A stretch of 64,000 bases of DNA from Halobacteriales archaeon QS_6_64_34 (GTDB lineage: Archaea > Halobacteriota > Halobacteria > Halobacteriales > Haloarculaceae): positions 114,618 through 178,617 of the forward strand of contig PXRT01000010.1 of the NCBI GenBank assembly GCA_003020925.1, written 5' to 3'. The translations under genes were made by a program, and so were the position numbers. Position 1 is the first letter of the stretch, and the number at the start of each line of letters is the position of its first letter. Below the pieces are notes generated by a model. The model saw nothing but the letters and a program-made list of their open reading frames with translations. It was not told the DNA's origin and ran no database searches. This document shows, piece by piece, positions 45,717 to 55,151 of the stretch.

Positions 45717-47936
45717 TCAGTCGGCCGGCTCGCCCTGCCGCTCCGGCGTCCGGCGCCCGCCCAGCGTGTACACCCATAGGATTGCCAGACCGAGCAGGTA
45801 CGCCAGCGAGACGGGGACACCGACTAGGAACATCGTGAAGATGCCCCTCGGGGAGAGCACCGCCGAGAGGGTGATGATGCCGACGACGACCTCGCGCCAG
45901 CGCTCGTACATCAGGCTGAAAGGGACGATGCCGCCCCGGTGGAACAGGAACATCGTGATGGGAATCTCCGCGAGCAACCCGATACCGACCGTGAGGAAGA
46001 ACACGAGCCAGCCGAAGTTGCTTATCTTATAGGAGATTATCATGTTGGCCTGCAACTGGTCGCGGGCGATAGCGGAGATGGTCACCGGCGCGACATAGAG
46101 GAAGCCGATGAGGCTACCGACGGTGAGCGCGCCAAAGAGCGAGAGTCCCCAGACCAGCAGTATATTCCGGTCGCCGACGACCAGCCCGCGGTCCCGCATC
46201 GCCGGCCAGGCGAAGTAGGCCACGAGCGGGAGCGCGGAGACGGCGGCGACGATGGTCGAGAACTTCACGATGAACACGAGGTGTTCGACCGGGTGGAGCG
46301 TGACGATGCTGACGCCCGCCTGCATCCCCTCCGGGAGCCGGGAGACGAAAGTGCTCCGGATGGTCCCGATACCGCCCTGGTACAGAAAGAGGAAGGCGCC
46401 GGCCAGCACGGCCCCGAACAGGCCCATTATCCAGAACGCCTTCGACAGCAGCGAGTCGAGGATGAAGCGGATGTCGTAGTAGTAGCCGCCGATGTCGTCC
46501 TCGGTGGTCTCCTCCTCGGTGAAGGCGTCTGCCACGCCGGCCGTCGTGGAGGCAAAGACGTTGCCGTCCTCGTCGGTCACACCGTCCGCCGCTGGGCCGT
46601 CAGCCCCGTCTTCCGGACCGCTCTCCGGGACCGGGCCGTCGTCCTCGTGGACGGCATCCCAACGGTCGAGAACCGCCTGGGCTTTCCCCTCGTCGCCGGC
46701 CGAGAGCGCGCTGTCGGCGTGACCAAGGGCCTCCTCTTCGGTCATGACCTCGAACGCTTCTTCGGGTGCGACCTCGACGGCCGACGCGTCGAGGGCACCG
46801 ATGTCGATGGCCGTCGGGTCGCCGTGGCGTCGGCCGGCGGGGACGGCGCTCTCCTCTAACGCCTGTAGGACGTGGTAGTACAGCACGAACGCCGCGCCCA
46901 CGAGCCCGACGACGGCGCCGATAGCGACTGCGGTCTCCGTGGTTGAGAGCCCGAAGCCATCGGGCCGGGCGAGGTTCCCTTCCAGGCGCCCCGAATACGG
47001 CGCGGCGGCGGTGTCGATGGCCCGGAGGTAGCGAAAGGCCGAGGTCGTCAACAGGAGATACACCGCGCCGCCACTCAGGACGGCGGCTCCCAGAACGGTG
47101 TTCCACCGCTGGCGAGCGACCCGACGGGTGCTGATGAGGTCTCCGGAGCGTTTGACCGTCACTGCCAGCTTCGCGAGCGCGAGGCTGATGCCATAGAGGA
47201 CACACAGCGGCAGGGCCCACATGAGCTGGGTAAAGGGGTCCGGCGGGGAGAACAGCGCGCCGAAGGCGACGATGCCGACGACCGCGTGTCGCCACTTCTC
47301 GCGAAAGCTCTCGTAGGGGACGATACCGGTATACGAGAGGACGGTCATCAGCAGCGGGAGCTGGGCCGCCAGGCCAAAGGAGACGGCCAGCAGGAAGACG
47401 AACTGGAACCACTTGACGATGGAGTACTGCGGGGTAAAGCCGGCACCGAGTGCGTTGCCGGCGAGGAAGTTGAACATGATGGGGAAGAACAGCTCGTAGG
47501 CGTAGGCCACGCCCAGCGCGAACAGCGCCAGCGCCGTGGTGACCAGCAGCGCCCCCTTCCAGGCGGGGATGTGTTCGGCGGGCCACCAGCCCCGCTGGCG
47601 GAGCCCGTCGCGGCCGAAGAAAATCAGCAGCGGCACCGACATGAGAATCCCGACGACGGCCCCGATTTTCACTTGCAGGAGAATCACGTCGAAGGGGGTG
47701 ACGGCGACGATATTCGTCGCCTGGGCCGTCGTCAGGTCCATCTGGGAGTACAGCAGGTCCGCTCGCAGGCGGTCCCAGACCCCGTACTGCAGGGCGATAA
47801 TGGTCCCGATCATGCCGACGACGAAGACGATAAACACCTTCTGGAGGTTCGACTGGGCGGCCGAGAGCATCGCACCCAGCGTCTCACGGCCACTCTGGAC
47901 CGTGCGGACGGTGTCCTCGTCGATAGCGCTCGACAT
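45717..47936 (-). CDS. tatC: Twin-arginine translocase TatC, fused tandem form (TatCt)
   Basis: The 739-residue protein has two TatC-like halves joined by a long acidic cytoplasmic/linker segment (about residues 380-480), with about 14 membrane helices in total. Half 1 includes PAEHIPAWKGALLV and GALFSPPDPFTQLMWALPL; half 2 includes RDQLQANMIISYKISNFGW and LSAVLSPRGIFTMFLVGVP. Haloarchaea export most secreted proteins by Tat and carry this double TatC as well as a single one. The ATG at 47936 (MSSAIDEDTVRTVQSG) is chosen; an in-frame ATG at 47978 would add 14 residues. Confidence 0.93.
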   Translation of the reverse strand: MSSAIDEDTVRTVQSGRETLGAMLSAAQSNLQKVFIVFVVGMIGTIIALQYGVWDRLRADLLYSQMDLTTAQATNIVAVTPFDVILLQVKIGAVVGILMSVPLLIFFGRDGLRQRGWWPAEHIPAWKGALLVTTALALFALGVAYAYELFFPIMFNFLAGNALGAGFTPQYSIVKWFQFVFLLAVSFGLAAQLPLLMTVLSYTGIVPYESFREKWRHAVVGIVAFGALFSPPDPFTQLMWALPLCVLYGISLALAKLAVTVKRSGDLISTRRVARQRWNTVLGAAVLSGGAVYLLLTTSAFRYLRAIDTAAAPYSGRLEGNLARPDGFGLSTTETAVAIGAVVGLVGAAFVLYYHVLQALEESAVPAGRRHGDPTAIDIGALDASAVEVAPEEAFEVMTEEEALGHADSALSAGDEGKAQAVLDRWDAVHEDDGPVPESGPEDGADGPAADGVTDEDGNVFASTTAGVADAFTEEETTEDDIGGYYYDIRFILDSLLSKAFWIMGLFGAVLAGAFLFLYQGGIGTIRSTFVSRLPEGMQAGVSIVTLHPVEHLVFIVKFSTIVAAVSALPLVAYFAWPAMRDRGLVVGDRNILLVWGLSLFGALTVGSLIGFLYVAPVTISAIARDQLQANMIISYKISNFGWLVFFLTVGIGLLAEIPITMFLFHRGGIVPFSLMYERWREVVVGIITLSAVLSPRGIFTMFLVGVPVSLAYLLGLAILWVYTLGGRRTPERQGEPAD

Positions 47937-48046
47937 CTCCCGTGAGGGTAGCCGACTGACCGTTATCAATTTGTTCATGGCACGCGCGCGCCCCTGCTTC
48001 GCTCGAAAAGAAAGTTTACAACCACCTCCTGCCAAACCCGTTCCAG

Positions 48047-49468
48047 ATGGGCAACGACGCGGACCGCTCGGGCTTCGACGGGAATATCTCACGCCGGGAG
48101 AGCGACGTCTACCCGAGCCTGGACCCGCGCGGGGCGCCGACACCCGCCGGCGACGCGGGGTCGGCCACCCGCCAGGCCGCCGAGCGCGAGCGGGCCCCAG
48201 AGCCCGTGGAGGCCCCCTCCGGCGAGTCCTTCGACGGCGCCCCCGACGACGAGGAGATGCCCCTGGCCGACCACGTCGAGGAGATGGCGACGCGGCTGTT
48301 CATCGTCCTGGCCGTGATGGCCGGCGTCGCCGTCCTCACGCTACCGTACTCGGACGAACTCATCAACTTCCTGTGGTACTCCTTCCTCGACGGGCCGGCA
48401 GAGGACTGTGCCCGCATCGCCGTCAACGCCCAGGCCGACGGCCAGGCGGTCGGTCCCGCCGGGGCGGACTGTCCCCACGTCTACAGCCCGCTTGCCCTCA
48501 TCGTCGCGCGGCTGAAAGTCGCCTCGCTCGTGGGGCTGGTCGTCGCGCTCCCGGTCTTCGTCTACGAGACGTACCTGTTCATGCGCCCGGGGCTGTACCC
48601 CAGCGAGCGCCAGTACTACCTGGCGGCGGTGCCGACGAGCCTGGTGCTCGCGGCGGTCGGGGTCGCCTTCGCGTACTTCCTCGTCCTCCGGGCGATGTTC
48701 GACTACTTCATCACCTACTCCGACCGCGCCGCCGACCTCGCCTTCGGGCTTGGCGAGACGTTCAACCTCATCATCCTGATGCTTGGCTTTTTCGCCATCG
48801 TCTTTCAGATTCCGCTGTTCGTGATGCTGGCCATCATGATGGGCATCACGACCCGGCGGTGGCTCGTCCAGCGTCGCCTCTACTTCTGGGCTGCCTTCGC
48901 CGGCATCGCGTTCGTCTTCAGTCCGGACCCGACCGGGATGGCACCGCTGATGGTCGCGGTGACGATGATAGGCCTCTTCGAGGGGACCCTGCTGCTGCTG
49001 AAGTGGACCGGCACCAGGTCGCCCGTCCCGACGGGCGAGGACCTGGCGAACCGACGGCCCTACGTCTACCTCCTCTTTGCCCTCGTCGGCTACGTCCTCA
49101 GCCCGCTCCCGGTGCCGACGGGTTACTACGGCGCGTTGCCGAGTTCGCTTACGGAGCCGGTCGCGGCAATCGGCTTTGCGCCCTCCATCCTGGTCGGTGG
49201 CGGCCTCATCCTCGCCTTCGAGCTAACCGCCTATCTCAACAAGAACTACTACGGCAGCGCGAAGCTGTGGCGTGGCCTCCGCCGGGTTCGCCTGCCCGTC
49301 TGGACGGTCGCCATCGTCGTCGGCTACCTCTCGACGCCGGACCCGACCCTGTTCCGGCTCGTCGACCAGTTCGGCCTGCCGGTGGCTGCCGCCGCCGGCG
49401 TCGCCGTGGCCCTCCTGCTGATTTTCGAGGGCGGGCTGGCGCTCGCCCGTCGGGGGTCGAGCGAATGA
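48047..49468 (+). CDS. tatC: Twin-arginine translocase TatC, single form (TatCo)
   Basis: The 473-residue protein has an acidic, disordered N-terminal ~75 residues, then the TatC core beginning MPLADHVEEMATRLFIVLAV. It continues with FVYETYLFMRPGLYPSERQY, GLGETFNLIILMLGFFAIVFQ and FVFSPDPTGMAPLMVAV, six helices in all. The C-terminal ~150 residues add about four further helices, a haloarchaeal extension. Divergent from the fused TatC gene with a 110-bp gap; it receives folded RR-signal substrates. Confidence 0.93.
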   Translation: MGNDADRSGFDGNISRRESDVYPSLDPRGAPTPAGDAGSATRQAAERERAPEPVEAPSGESFDGAPDDEEMPLADHVEEMATRLFIVLAVMAGVAVLTLPYSDELINFLWYSFLDGPAEDCARIAVNAQADGQAVGPAGADCPHVYSPLALIVARLKVASLVGLVVALPVFVYETYLFMRPGLYPSERQYYLAAVPTSLVLAAVGVAFAYFLVLRAMFDYFITYSDRAADLAFGLGETFNLIILMLGFFAIVFQIPLFVMLAIMMGITTRRWLVQRRLYFWAAFAGIAFVFSPDPTGMAPLMVAVTMIGLFEGTLLLLKWTGTRSPVPTGEDLANRRPYVYLLFALVGYVLSPLPVPTGYYGALPSSLTEPVAAIGFAPSILVGGGLILAFELTAYLNKNYYGSAKLWRGLRRVRLPVWTVAIVVGYLSTPDPTLFRLVDQFGLPVAAAAGVAVALLLIFEGGLALARRGSSE

Positions 49469-49763
49469 CGACGCTGCTGCTCGCCCGCCACGGCGAGACC
49501 CGCTGAACGGCGAGTCCGTCGGGGCCTTTATCGACCGCGTCGAACGCACCTGGCAGGGCGTTACGGACGCCGTGGTCGACGGCGAGACGGCGGTCGTCGT
49601 CACACACGGGGGCGTCATCAAACTCGTCAGGGCTTTGGTGTCCGGCCGGGACCCGCTGGCCTCGCTGTCCCGGTTCTCGCCGCCGAACTGCTCGGTCACC
49701 GAGGTCGGACTCGACGGCGACCCCGCGTTAGTTCGGTTCGGCGCGACGCCGTGGCGTGACTGA
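49465..49763 (+). pseudogene. Histidine phosphatase with internal deletion
   Basis: The ORF starts TTLLLARHGETR, the RHG active-site motif of histidine phosphatases, and immediately stops at TGA (49504-49506). The C-terminal part of the same family continues in another frame: GESVGAFIDRVERTW, then TAVVVTHGGVIKLVRALVSG and SPPNCSVTEVGLDGD. The middle (roughly 80-100 residues) is missing. The ATG overlaps the tatC stop (ATGA), so the intact gene was once coupled to tatC. Confidence 0.85.
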
Positions 49764-49907
49764 CTACTAGGTGTTGCTGGTCGAACACGTCTGCTACAAC
49801 ATTCATATTATACAATTCTTGAGCGGTATCTGACATGTATGGCAGCCGTGCCTGCGGAGCCGTTTCCACCACCTGATTTTATACGGTAAGAAAGGTAGAC
49901 TGTACGC

Positions 49908-50915
49908 ATGAAGTTCGCTTCTATGCGAGAACATCTTCGCGACCAGATGTACGATACTTCTCCGGAGCTATTCGAGATTCTATGTAAAATGGTCCTTGCC
50001 CGTCGGTTAAATACTGAATCGCTACGTGTGACCGCCTTTCGCCAAGACGAGGGTATCGATATTGAAGGCGCCATTGACGAGGATGTCTTTGTAGCATCGT
50101 TCGGTGCGCAGGTCAAACGTTACAATGAGGGCACCACCGTTGGAAATAGGCATATCCAACGGTTCAGCGGTGCACTGGATCAAGCGAAGTATCAAACGGG
50201 GACGTATATCACCTCCAGTTCGTTTACTGAGCCTGCCTCTGCGGCAGCCGAGGAGCTTCAGATACATCTCGTTGACGGTGAACGTCTCGCGGTGACAATG
50301 GTACAGCATCAGATCGGTGTGACAAAAAATCTAGGTAGCTACGAAACGGACGATGAATTCTGGGAAGCCATCGAAGAACCGGAACAGCAAGGGATAGTTC
50401 CATCAAACGAGGTCCCGCTCGCAAACAGCTTTCAGACACTTCGTCTGTTCCTGAAAGCAATCGAAGATACGGACGGGTCTACCCAAGCAATCCACAGCGA
50501 AGTAGCGAGCTTTGATTCGAGACATGCGAATTTGTACGGGACTGCTGGATGGATACTGGGATTCGTTCACAAGGACACCCCGAAGCGCGTCAACGGGCGC
50601 GAAGTGCGTCGGTGGGGGCTCACAAACACTGGTACAAAATATCTCAGACTCCACGAGCGGGGCGACGAAGAGGCCGCTGAGAGGCTACTGATAGATGCGA
50701 TCAGGAACGTCGAGATAATTCAGCGTGTGTTCGAGACTATCGAGCGCGATGGAGAACTATCGTATCAGGAGTTGAAGGACAGAGTGTCCGCTGAGACGAA
50801 CTTATCTCAGTCAAGCGTGTCACGCCGCTCTAGTACCGTCGCGCAGTGGCTCACAACACTCCCAGAAGTCGAGGAGATATCCGATGGCCAAAGCAAAAAG
50901 TTCGTACACGGATAG
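49908..50915 (+). CDS. Mrr-type restriction endonuclease
   Basis: The 335-residue protein has the Mrr catalytic domain in residues 15-140: FEILCKMVLARRL, the catalytic-Asp block RQDEGIDIEGAID, then the QxK site in VASFGAQVKRYNEG, and TYITSSSFTEPA with HLVDGERLAV. The C-terminal part (about 270-335) resembles a winged helix (LSYQELKDRVSAETNLSQSS). Such enzymes cut modified or foreign DNA. Base composition is much lower in G+C than the surroundings, indicating recent transfer. No methylase is adjacent. Confidence 0.82.
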   Translation: MKFASMREHLRDQMYDTSPELFEILCKMVLARRLNTESLRVTAFRQDEGIDIEGAIDEDVFVASFGAQVKRYNEGTTVGNRHIQRFSGALDQAKYQTGTYITSSSFTEPASAAAEELQIHLVDGERLAVTMVQHQIGVTKNLGSYETDDEFWEAIEEPEQQGIVPSNEVPLANSFQTLRLFLKAIEDTDGSTQAIHSEVASFDSRHANLYGTAGWILGFVHKDTPKRVNGREVRRWGLTNTGTKYLRLHERGDEEAAERLLIDAIRNVEIIQRVFETIERDGELSYQELKDRVSAETNLSQSSVSRRSSTVAQWLTTLPEVEEISDGQSKKFVHG

Positions 50916-50923
50916 TCTATACT

Positions 50924-51109
50924 ATGACTGAGCAGAATACAGTCCCCGTATCGCGACTGACCATCGCTACAGCCTCTGACTTTCTCAGAGACTACGCGCA
51001 AGAACTCACCCAATCGGGTGCAGATGGCCAGTACGCGACAGAAGTGGCGGAGACTGTCGAGGCGCTTGATCGCGCGCTGACGGAAAAAAACCGCTTCTTG
51101 TACCGATAA
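50924..51109 (+). CDS. Small hypothetical protein in the Mrr island
   Basis: A 61-residue ORF 8 nt after the Mrr gene, with helical prediction (IATASDFLRDYAQELTQSG; EVAETVEALDRALTEKN). It shares the low G+C of the Mrr gene. The family is unknown; an accessory or immunity-like partner is possible but unsupported. The following 51110-51290 shows no gene. Confidence 0.5.
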   Translation: MTEQNTVPVSRLTIATASDFLRDYAQELTQSGADGQYATEVAETVEALDRALTEKNRFLYR

Positions 51110-51290
51110 CGAAGAACTGTGATAGCGTATCGGTCGTTTACGATGACAGTATCACTATCTCTGAGTATTGTCCGCGTCCATTAGTGAGTCAGCGAACCCG
51201 CTACAAATTTCGGTTTGCAGAGCCTTGGAGAACGCGAACGGTCTCAATCCGGAGCTCGTAGCTTCTATTTCGTCTTCGATTCTGTTGCAA

Positions 51291-52160
51291 TCACTCCACA
51301 CTCGGGTAATCGGCGTCGAAGACGTCCGCGACCACGTCCTCGCCGCTCTCCCCATCTTCGGGACTCACGCTCCCAGTTCGATATCCGTGCAAATCCAGCG
51401 TCACGTGGTCGAAGCCACAGTCGCCGATGTGGTCCCGGGCGGCCCGGACGAAGTCGGGGTCCAAAGCCGCGTCGAGTTCGTCCTCGCCCACTTCGATACG
51501 CGCCAGGCCGTCGTGGTCCCGGACCCGGAACTGCTCGAAGCCCCACGTTCGCAGCAGTCGTTCGGCCTTCTCAACGCGGGAGAGGCGTTCCTCGGTCACC
51601 TCCAGGCCCGTCGGAATGCGCGAGGAGAGACAGGCCATCGAGGGTTTGTCGGCCACGGAGAGGTCGTACTCGCGGGCAACCGCTCTGACCTGCTCTTTCT
51701 CGATGCCGTGTTCCAGCAGCGGGGAGTAAGCGTCCAGTTCCTCGACGGCGCGCAGCCCCGGCCGGTGACCCTCGCCGACGTCGGAGGCGTTGGTGCCGTC
51801 ACAGACCACGTCGATACCGAGTTCGCGGGCGCGGTCGTACATCGCGCCCAAGCGCATCGAGCGGCAGTGATAGCAGCGCTGGTCGTCGTTCTCGACGAAC
51901 TCGGGATTACTGAGTTCGGAGAACTCCACCAGCTCGTGCCGGATGCCGATTTCCTCGGCGACCCGCACCGCGTCGCCGAGTTCCGCCGCCGGGAGCGTCT
52001 CGGACTTGGCGGTACAGGCGACGGCGTCCTCGCCCAGCGCGTCGTGGGCCAGCGCGGCCACCACGCTGGAGTCGACGCCGCCGGAGAACGCGACGAGGAG
52101 GCCGTCTCGCTCGGCGAGGTCCTCGCGAACGGCGGCGACGGTCTCGGAAACAGCGGACAT
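51291..52160 (-). CDS. larE: ATP-dependent sacrificial sulfur transferase LarE-type
   Basis: The 289-residue PP-loop enzyme has the SGGVDSS ATP pyrophosphatase motif (LLVAFSGGVDSSVVAALAHD), CYHCRSMRLGAMYDRA and DGTNASDVGEGHRPGL. The late KPSMACLSSRIPTG holds the Cys that in LarE is sacrificed as sulfur donor. LarE builds the nickel-pincer nucleotide cofactor with LarB and LarC, which are not present here. Alternatively it serves another thiolation pathway. Confidence 0.88.
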   Translation of the reverse strand: MSAVSETVAAVREDLAERDGLLVAFSGGVDSSVVAALAHDALGEDAVACTAKSETLPAAELGDAVRVAEEIGIRHELVEFSELSNPEFVENDDQRCYHCRSMRLGAMYDRARELGIDVVCDGTNASDVGEGHRPGLRAVEELDAYSPLLEHGIEKEQVRAVAREYDLSVADKPSMACLSSRIPTGLEVTEERLSRVEKAERLLRTWGFEQFRVRDHDGLARIEVGEDELDAALDPDFVRAARDHIGDCGFDHVTLDLHGYRTGSVSPEDGESGEDVVADVFDADYPSVE

Positions 52161-52283
52161 ACGGCGTGGTACTGGATGGACGGGCAAAACGCCTTCGCGT
52201 CGGCTACCCCGCTTTGTGCCCCGTTGTCTTGCACGCGTCATACGCGGGATTTTTATCTGTATAGCCTGAAACAAACAGGATAG

Positions 52284-53015
52284 ATGCGGGGTCACTGTTA
52301 TGCGGTCGCTAGCGGCAAAGGGGGCGTAGGAAAGACGACGACAGCCGTCAACACGGCCACGGAGCTGGCCACACAGGGGTACGACGTCGTGGTGGTCGAC
52401 GCCGACCTCGCGATGACGAACCTCGGGCGGGTCGTCGGCGTCGATCACGAACCGACGGTCCACGACGTCCTGGCCGGGGACGCGGCGCTTTCGGAGGCGA
52501 TACACACCGACGGCGAATTTGCCGTCCTGCCGGGCGCCGACGATATCGAGAGCTTCCGGGAGGCCGACCCGGCCGGGCTCCGCCGGATAATCAAGCGGCT
52601 GCGGACGGGCTTTGAGGTCGTCATCGTCGACACCGGCGCGGGCGTGGACCACGAGACGATGGTGGCTTGCGGGCTGGCCGACGACGTGGTGCTCGTGACG
52701 ACGCCCGACGAGATGGCGGTGACGGACACGGCAAAGAGCCGGGCGATGGTCGGGAAAGTCGACGGCGACGTGCTGGGCGTCGTCGTCACCCGGACCCCGG
52801 ACGCGGCCGCAGCGACGTCGACCGCCGACGAACTGGGAGCCGAACTGCTGGGTGCGGTGCCCGAGGCACCCGAGGTCATCGGTGACGAGCCGGTCGTCGA
52901 GACGGCCCCGACGTCGGCCGTCGCCGCGGCCTACAGCGACATCGCCGAGCGGCTCGCAGTCGCGGCCGACGCCGCAGGCGCGGCGAGCGACGAGCGGGCC
53001 GTCGGCGACGACTGA
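52284..53015 (+). CDS. MinD/ParA-like ATPase
   Basis: The 243-residue P-loop ATPase has the deviant Walker A GKGGVGKTTTA, the Asp-rich VVVVDADLAMTNLGRVVGVD and the VDTGAGVDHET and TTPDEMAVTDTAKS switch regions. Haloarchaea carry several MinD paralogues, some tied to cell-surface machinery positioning. It has no MinE/MinC neighbours. The C-terminal tail is Ala/Asp-rich without a clear membrane-targeting helix. Confidence 0.87.
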   Translation: MRGHCYAVASGKGGVGKTTTAVNTATELATQGYDVVVVDADLAMTNLGRVVGVDHEPTVHDVLAGDAALSEAIHTDGEFAVLPGADDIESFREADPAGLRRIIKRLRTGFEVVIVDTGAGVDHETMVACGLADDVVLVTTPDEMAVTDTAKSRAMVGKVDGDVLGVVVTRTPDAAAATSTADELGAELLGAVPEAPEVIGDEPVVETAPTSAVAAAYSDIAERLAVAADAAGAASDERAVGDD

Positions 53016-53106
53016 CCTCGGCGTCGTCTTCCGACGGCGACGACCCGACGTTCATATCAGGGTACCACGGGAGGTTTTTTCTCGTCGGCCGCGAATGGGT
53101 CGACAG

Positions 53107-55086
53107 ATGGAGCTCGAATCGGTACCGGGCGTCGGGGCGAAGACGGCCGAGGCGTTGCGCGAACTCGACGACCCCGAGCGGGCCCTGAGCGAGGGCGACG
53201 TGGCCGCGCTCTCCCGGGCCCCCGGCATCAGCGAGGGGCGGGCCGCCCACATCGCTCGCGGCGCGATTCGGGCCGAACACGACGACCCCGGCGGCTTCGC
53301 CGCCACGCCGCGGGCCGGAGAGCTGTACGAGGCGGCTCTTGCCCTGCTCCAGGAGCGCACCGTCACCGACTACGGCGCCAAGCGCCTGGAAACCCTCTAC
53401 CCGAGCGGCGCCCGAAGTCGCATCGACGAAGTCCGGGCCTTCACCGAGCGGGCGCTCGCCCGCGAGCCCACGCCCGAGGTCCGCGAGGCGCTCGCCGGCG
53501 TCGAGCCGCTGGTCGAGCCCGGCGACGTGCGGGTCCGGGACCGCTGTCTGGCGACCGGCGACGCCGAAACGTACGCCGAGGCGCAGTCGGCGATTCCGGA
53601 GGTGAGCGTCGAACTCGTCGACGACGCCCGCCAGCTGGCCGAACTCGGACGCTCGTACGCGACCGTGGTCGTGCTGGACGAGGCCTTTGCCGGCGTCGAC
53701 GTCGAGGGGGACGTACGCGTCGAGCCCGACGCACTCGGGGAGCCGGCCTCTGTCGTCCCCGAACGCGTCCTCACATTTTTCGCCCGGAACCGCGACGCGG
53801 TGCGGGCTGCCATCGCGGTCCACCGCGCGGCCGCCCTCGACCCGGACTGTGACCTCGACGCCCTCGCCGACGCCATAGACCAGCTCGATGCGGACGGGTC
53901 GGTCCGTGGCGACGCGGAACTCGACCGGCTCTCGACGGCGGTCGACGACCTCGATGCGGCCGTCTCGGCCGCCGAGAGCGTGGCCAACGACCACCTGCGG
54001 GAGGCCATCGAGGAACGGGACGTCACCATCGAGGGGACGGACCTGCTGTCGCTGGTCGAGCGGGGCGCGGGCGTGGACTCGCTGCTGGACAGGGAGCTGG
54101 CCGACGAGTACGCCGCCGCCGTCGAGCGGGCGCGGGACCATCTCGTCGAGGCGCTCGCCCTGTGCGAGACGGAGTCGATGGCCCGCCGGGCGTTCCCCGA
54201 CGAGCCCACCTATCCGGTCGAACACGAGGAGCGGGTCGTCTCCCGGTTGCGCGAGGAGCTGACCGCGACGCGGGACCGCCGGGCGACCGAGCAAAAACGC
54301 GCGATTGCGGACGAGCTGGCGGCGATGCGGCCCGCCGCCGAGGCGCTGGTCGATGCGGCCCTGGAACTCGACGTGGAGCTTGCAGTCGCCCGTTTCGCCG
54401 CCGACTTCGACTGTACGACGGCGGAACTGACCGACGAGCCCGGTTTTGCCATCGCGGGCGGTCGGTCGCCGCTGCTGGACGTGCCCTTCGCCGAGGTCGA
54501 ACCAGTCGACTACGCCGTCGACGGCGTCACCGTCCTCTCGGGGGTCAACAGCGGGGGCAAGACCTCGACGCTCGACCTGGTCGCGCTCGTGACTATCCTG
54601 GCCCACATGGGGTTGCCCGTCCCCGCCGAGTCGGCCCGTGTCGGGCGGATTTCGGAACTCCACTACCACGCCAAGACCCAGGGAACGCTCGACGCTGGCG
54701 CCTTCGAGACGACGCTGCGGGACTTCGGCGACCTCGTCACCGATGTCTCCGCTGACCGGCCCGTGCTCGTGCTCGTGGACGAACTCGAATCGATTACGGA
54801 GCCCGGCGCGGCCGCGACCATCATCGCCGGTATCCTGGAATCGCTGGCCGAGCGGGAGGTCGCCGGCGTCTTCGTTTCCCACCTCGCCGAGGATATCGTC
54901 GCCGCTGCGGATGCGGACCTCTCCGTTGACGGCATCCGGGCCGAGGGGCTGGTCGACGGCGAGTTGCGCGTCAATCGGTCGCCCGTCAAAGGGGAACTGG
55001 CCCGCTCGACCCCCGAACTCATCGTCGAGAAACTCGCCGAGGACGGCGACGGGTTCTACGCCGGGTTGCTAGAGAAGTTCGAGTAG
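53107..55086 (+). CDS. MutS-like ATPase with N-terminal helix-hairpin-helix
   Basis: The 659-residue protein starts MELESVPGVGAKTAEALREL, a helix-hairpin-helix DNA-binding motif in residues 1-60. A long helical lever-like region follows. The C-terminal MutS ATPase has Walker A LSGVNSGGKTSTLDLV, the LHYHAKTQGTLDAGAFE linker, Walker B VLVLVDELESITEPG and VFVSHLAED. It lacks the mismatch-recognition domain and belongs to the MutS2/archaeal MutS5-like group. An in-frame ATG 12 nt upstream is possible. Confidence 0.87.
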   Translation: MELESVPGVGAKTAEALRELDDPERALSEGDVAALSRAPGISEGRAAHIARGAIRAEHDDPGGFAATPRAGELYEAALALLQERTVTDYGAKRLETLYPSGARSRIDEVRAFTERALAREPTPEVREALAGVEPLVEPGDVRVRDRCLATGDAETYAEAQSAIPEVSVELVDDARQLAELGRSYATVVVLDEAFAGVDVEGDVRVEPDALGEPASVVPERVLTFFARNRDAVRAAIAVHRAAALDPDCDLDALADAIDQLDADGSVRGDAELDRLSTAVDDLDAAVSAAESVANDHLREAIEERDVTIEGTDLLSLVERGAGVDSLLDRELADEYAAAVERARDHLVEALALCETESMARRAFPDEPTYPVEHEERVVSRLREELTATRDRRATEQKRAIADELAAMRPAAEALVDAALELDVELAVARFAADFDCTTAELTDEPGFAIAGGRSPLLDVPFAEVEPVDYAVDGVTVLSGVNSGGKTSTLDLVALVTILAHMGLPVPAESARVGRISELHYHAKTQGTLDAGAFETTLRDFGDLVTDVSADRPVLVLVDELESITEPGAAATIIAGILESLAEREVAGVFVSHLAEDIVAAADADLSVDGIRAEGLVDGELRVNRSPVKGELARSTPELIVEKLAEDGDGFYAGLLEKFE

Positions 55087-55088
55087 TG

Positions 55089-55117
55089 CGAGGAACCGAC
55101 CGCAGGGAGGTTCCTCG
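55089..55117. terminator. Hairpin with 11-nt GACCGCAGGGA loop after MutS-like gene
   Basis: CGAGGAACC (55089-55097) and GGTTCCTCG (55109-55117) form a perfect 9-bp stem, two nucleotides after the stop codon. The loop matches the GANCGNAGNGA consensus of the hairpins after ahcY. Confidence 0.6.
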
Positions 55118-55151
55118 AAAATGCGGTCGCCGCCGATGGGGACCGAAGTTC

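Noticed and set aside
52876..54882. 668-residue ORF opposite the MutS-like gene
   Set aside because: Antisense shadow; no motifs, while the plus strand has HhH and MutS ATPase motifs.
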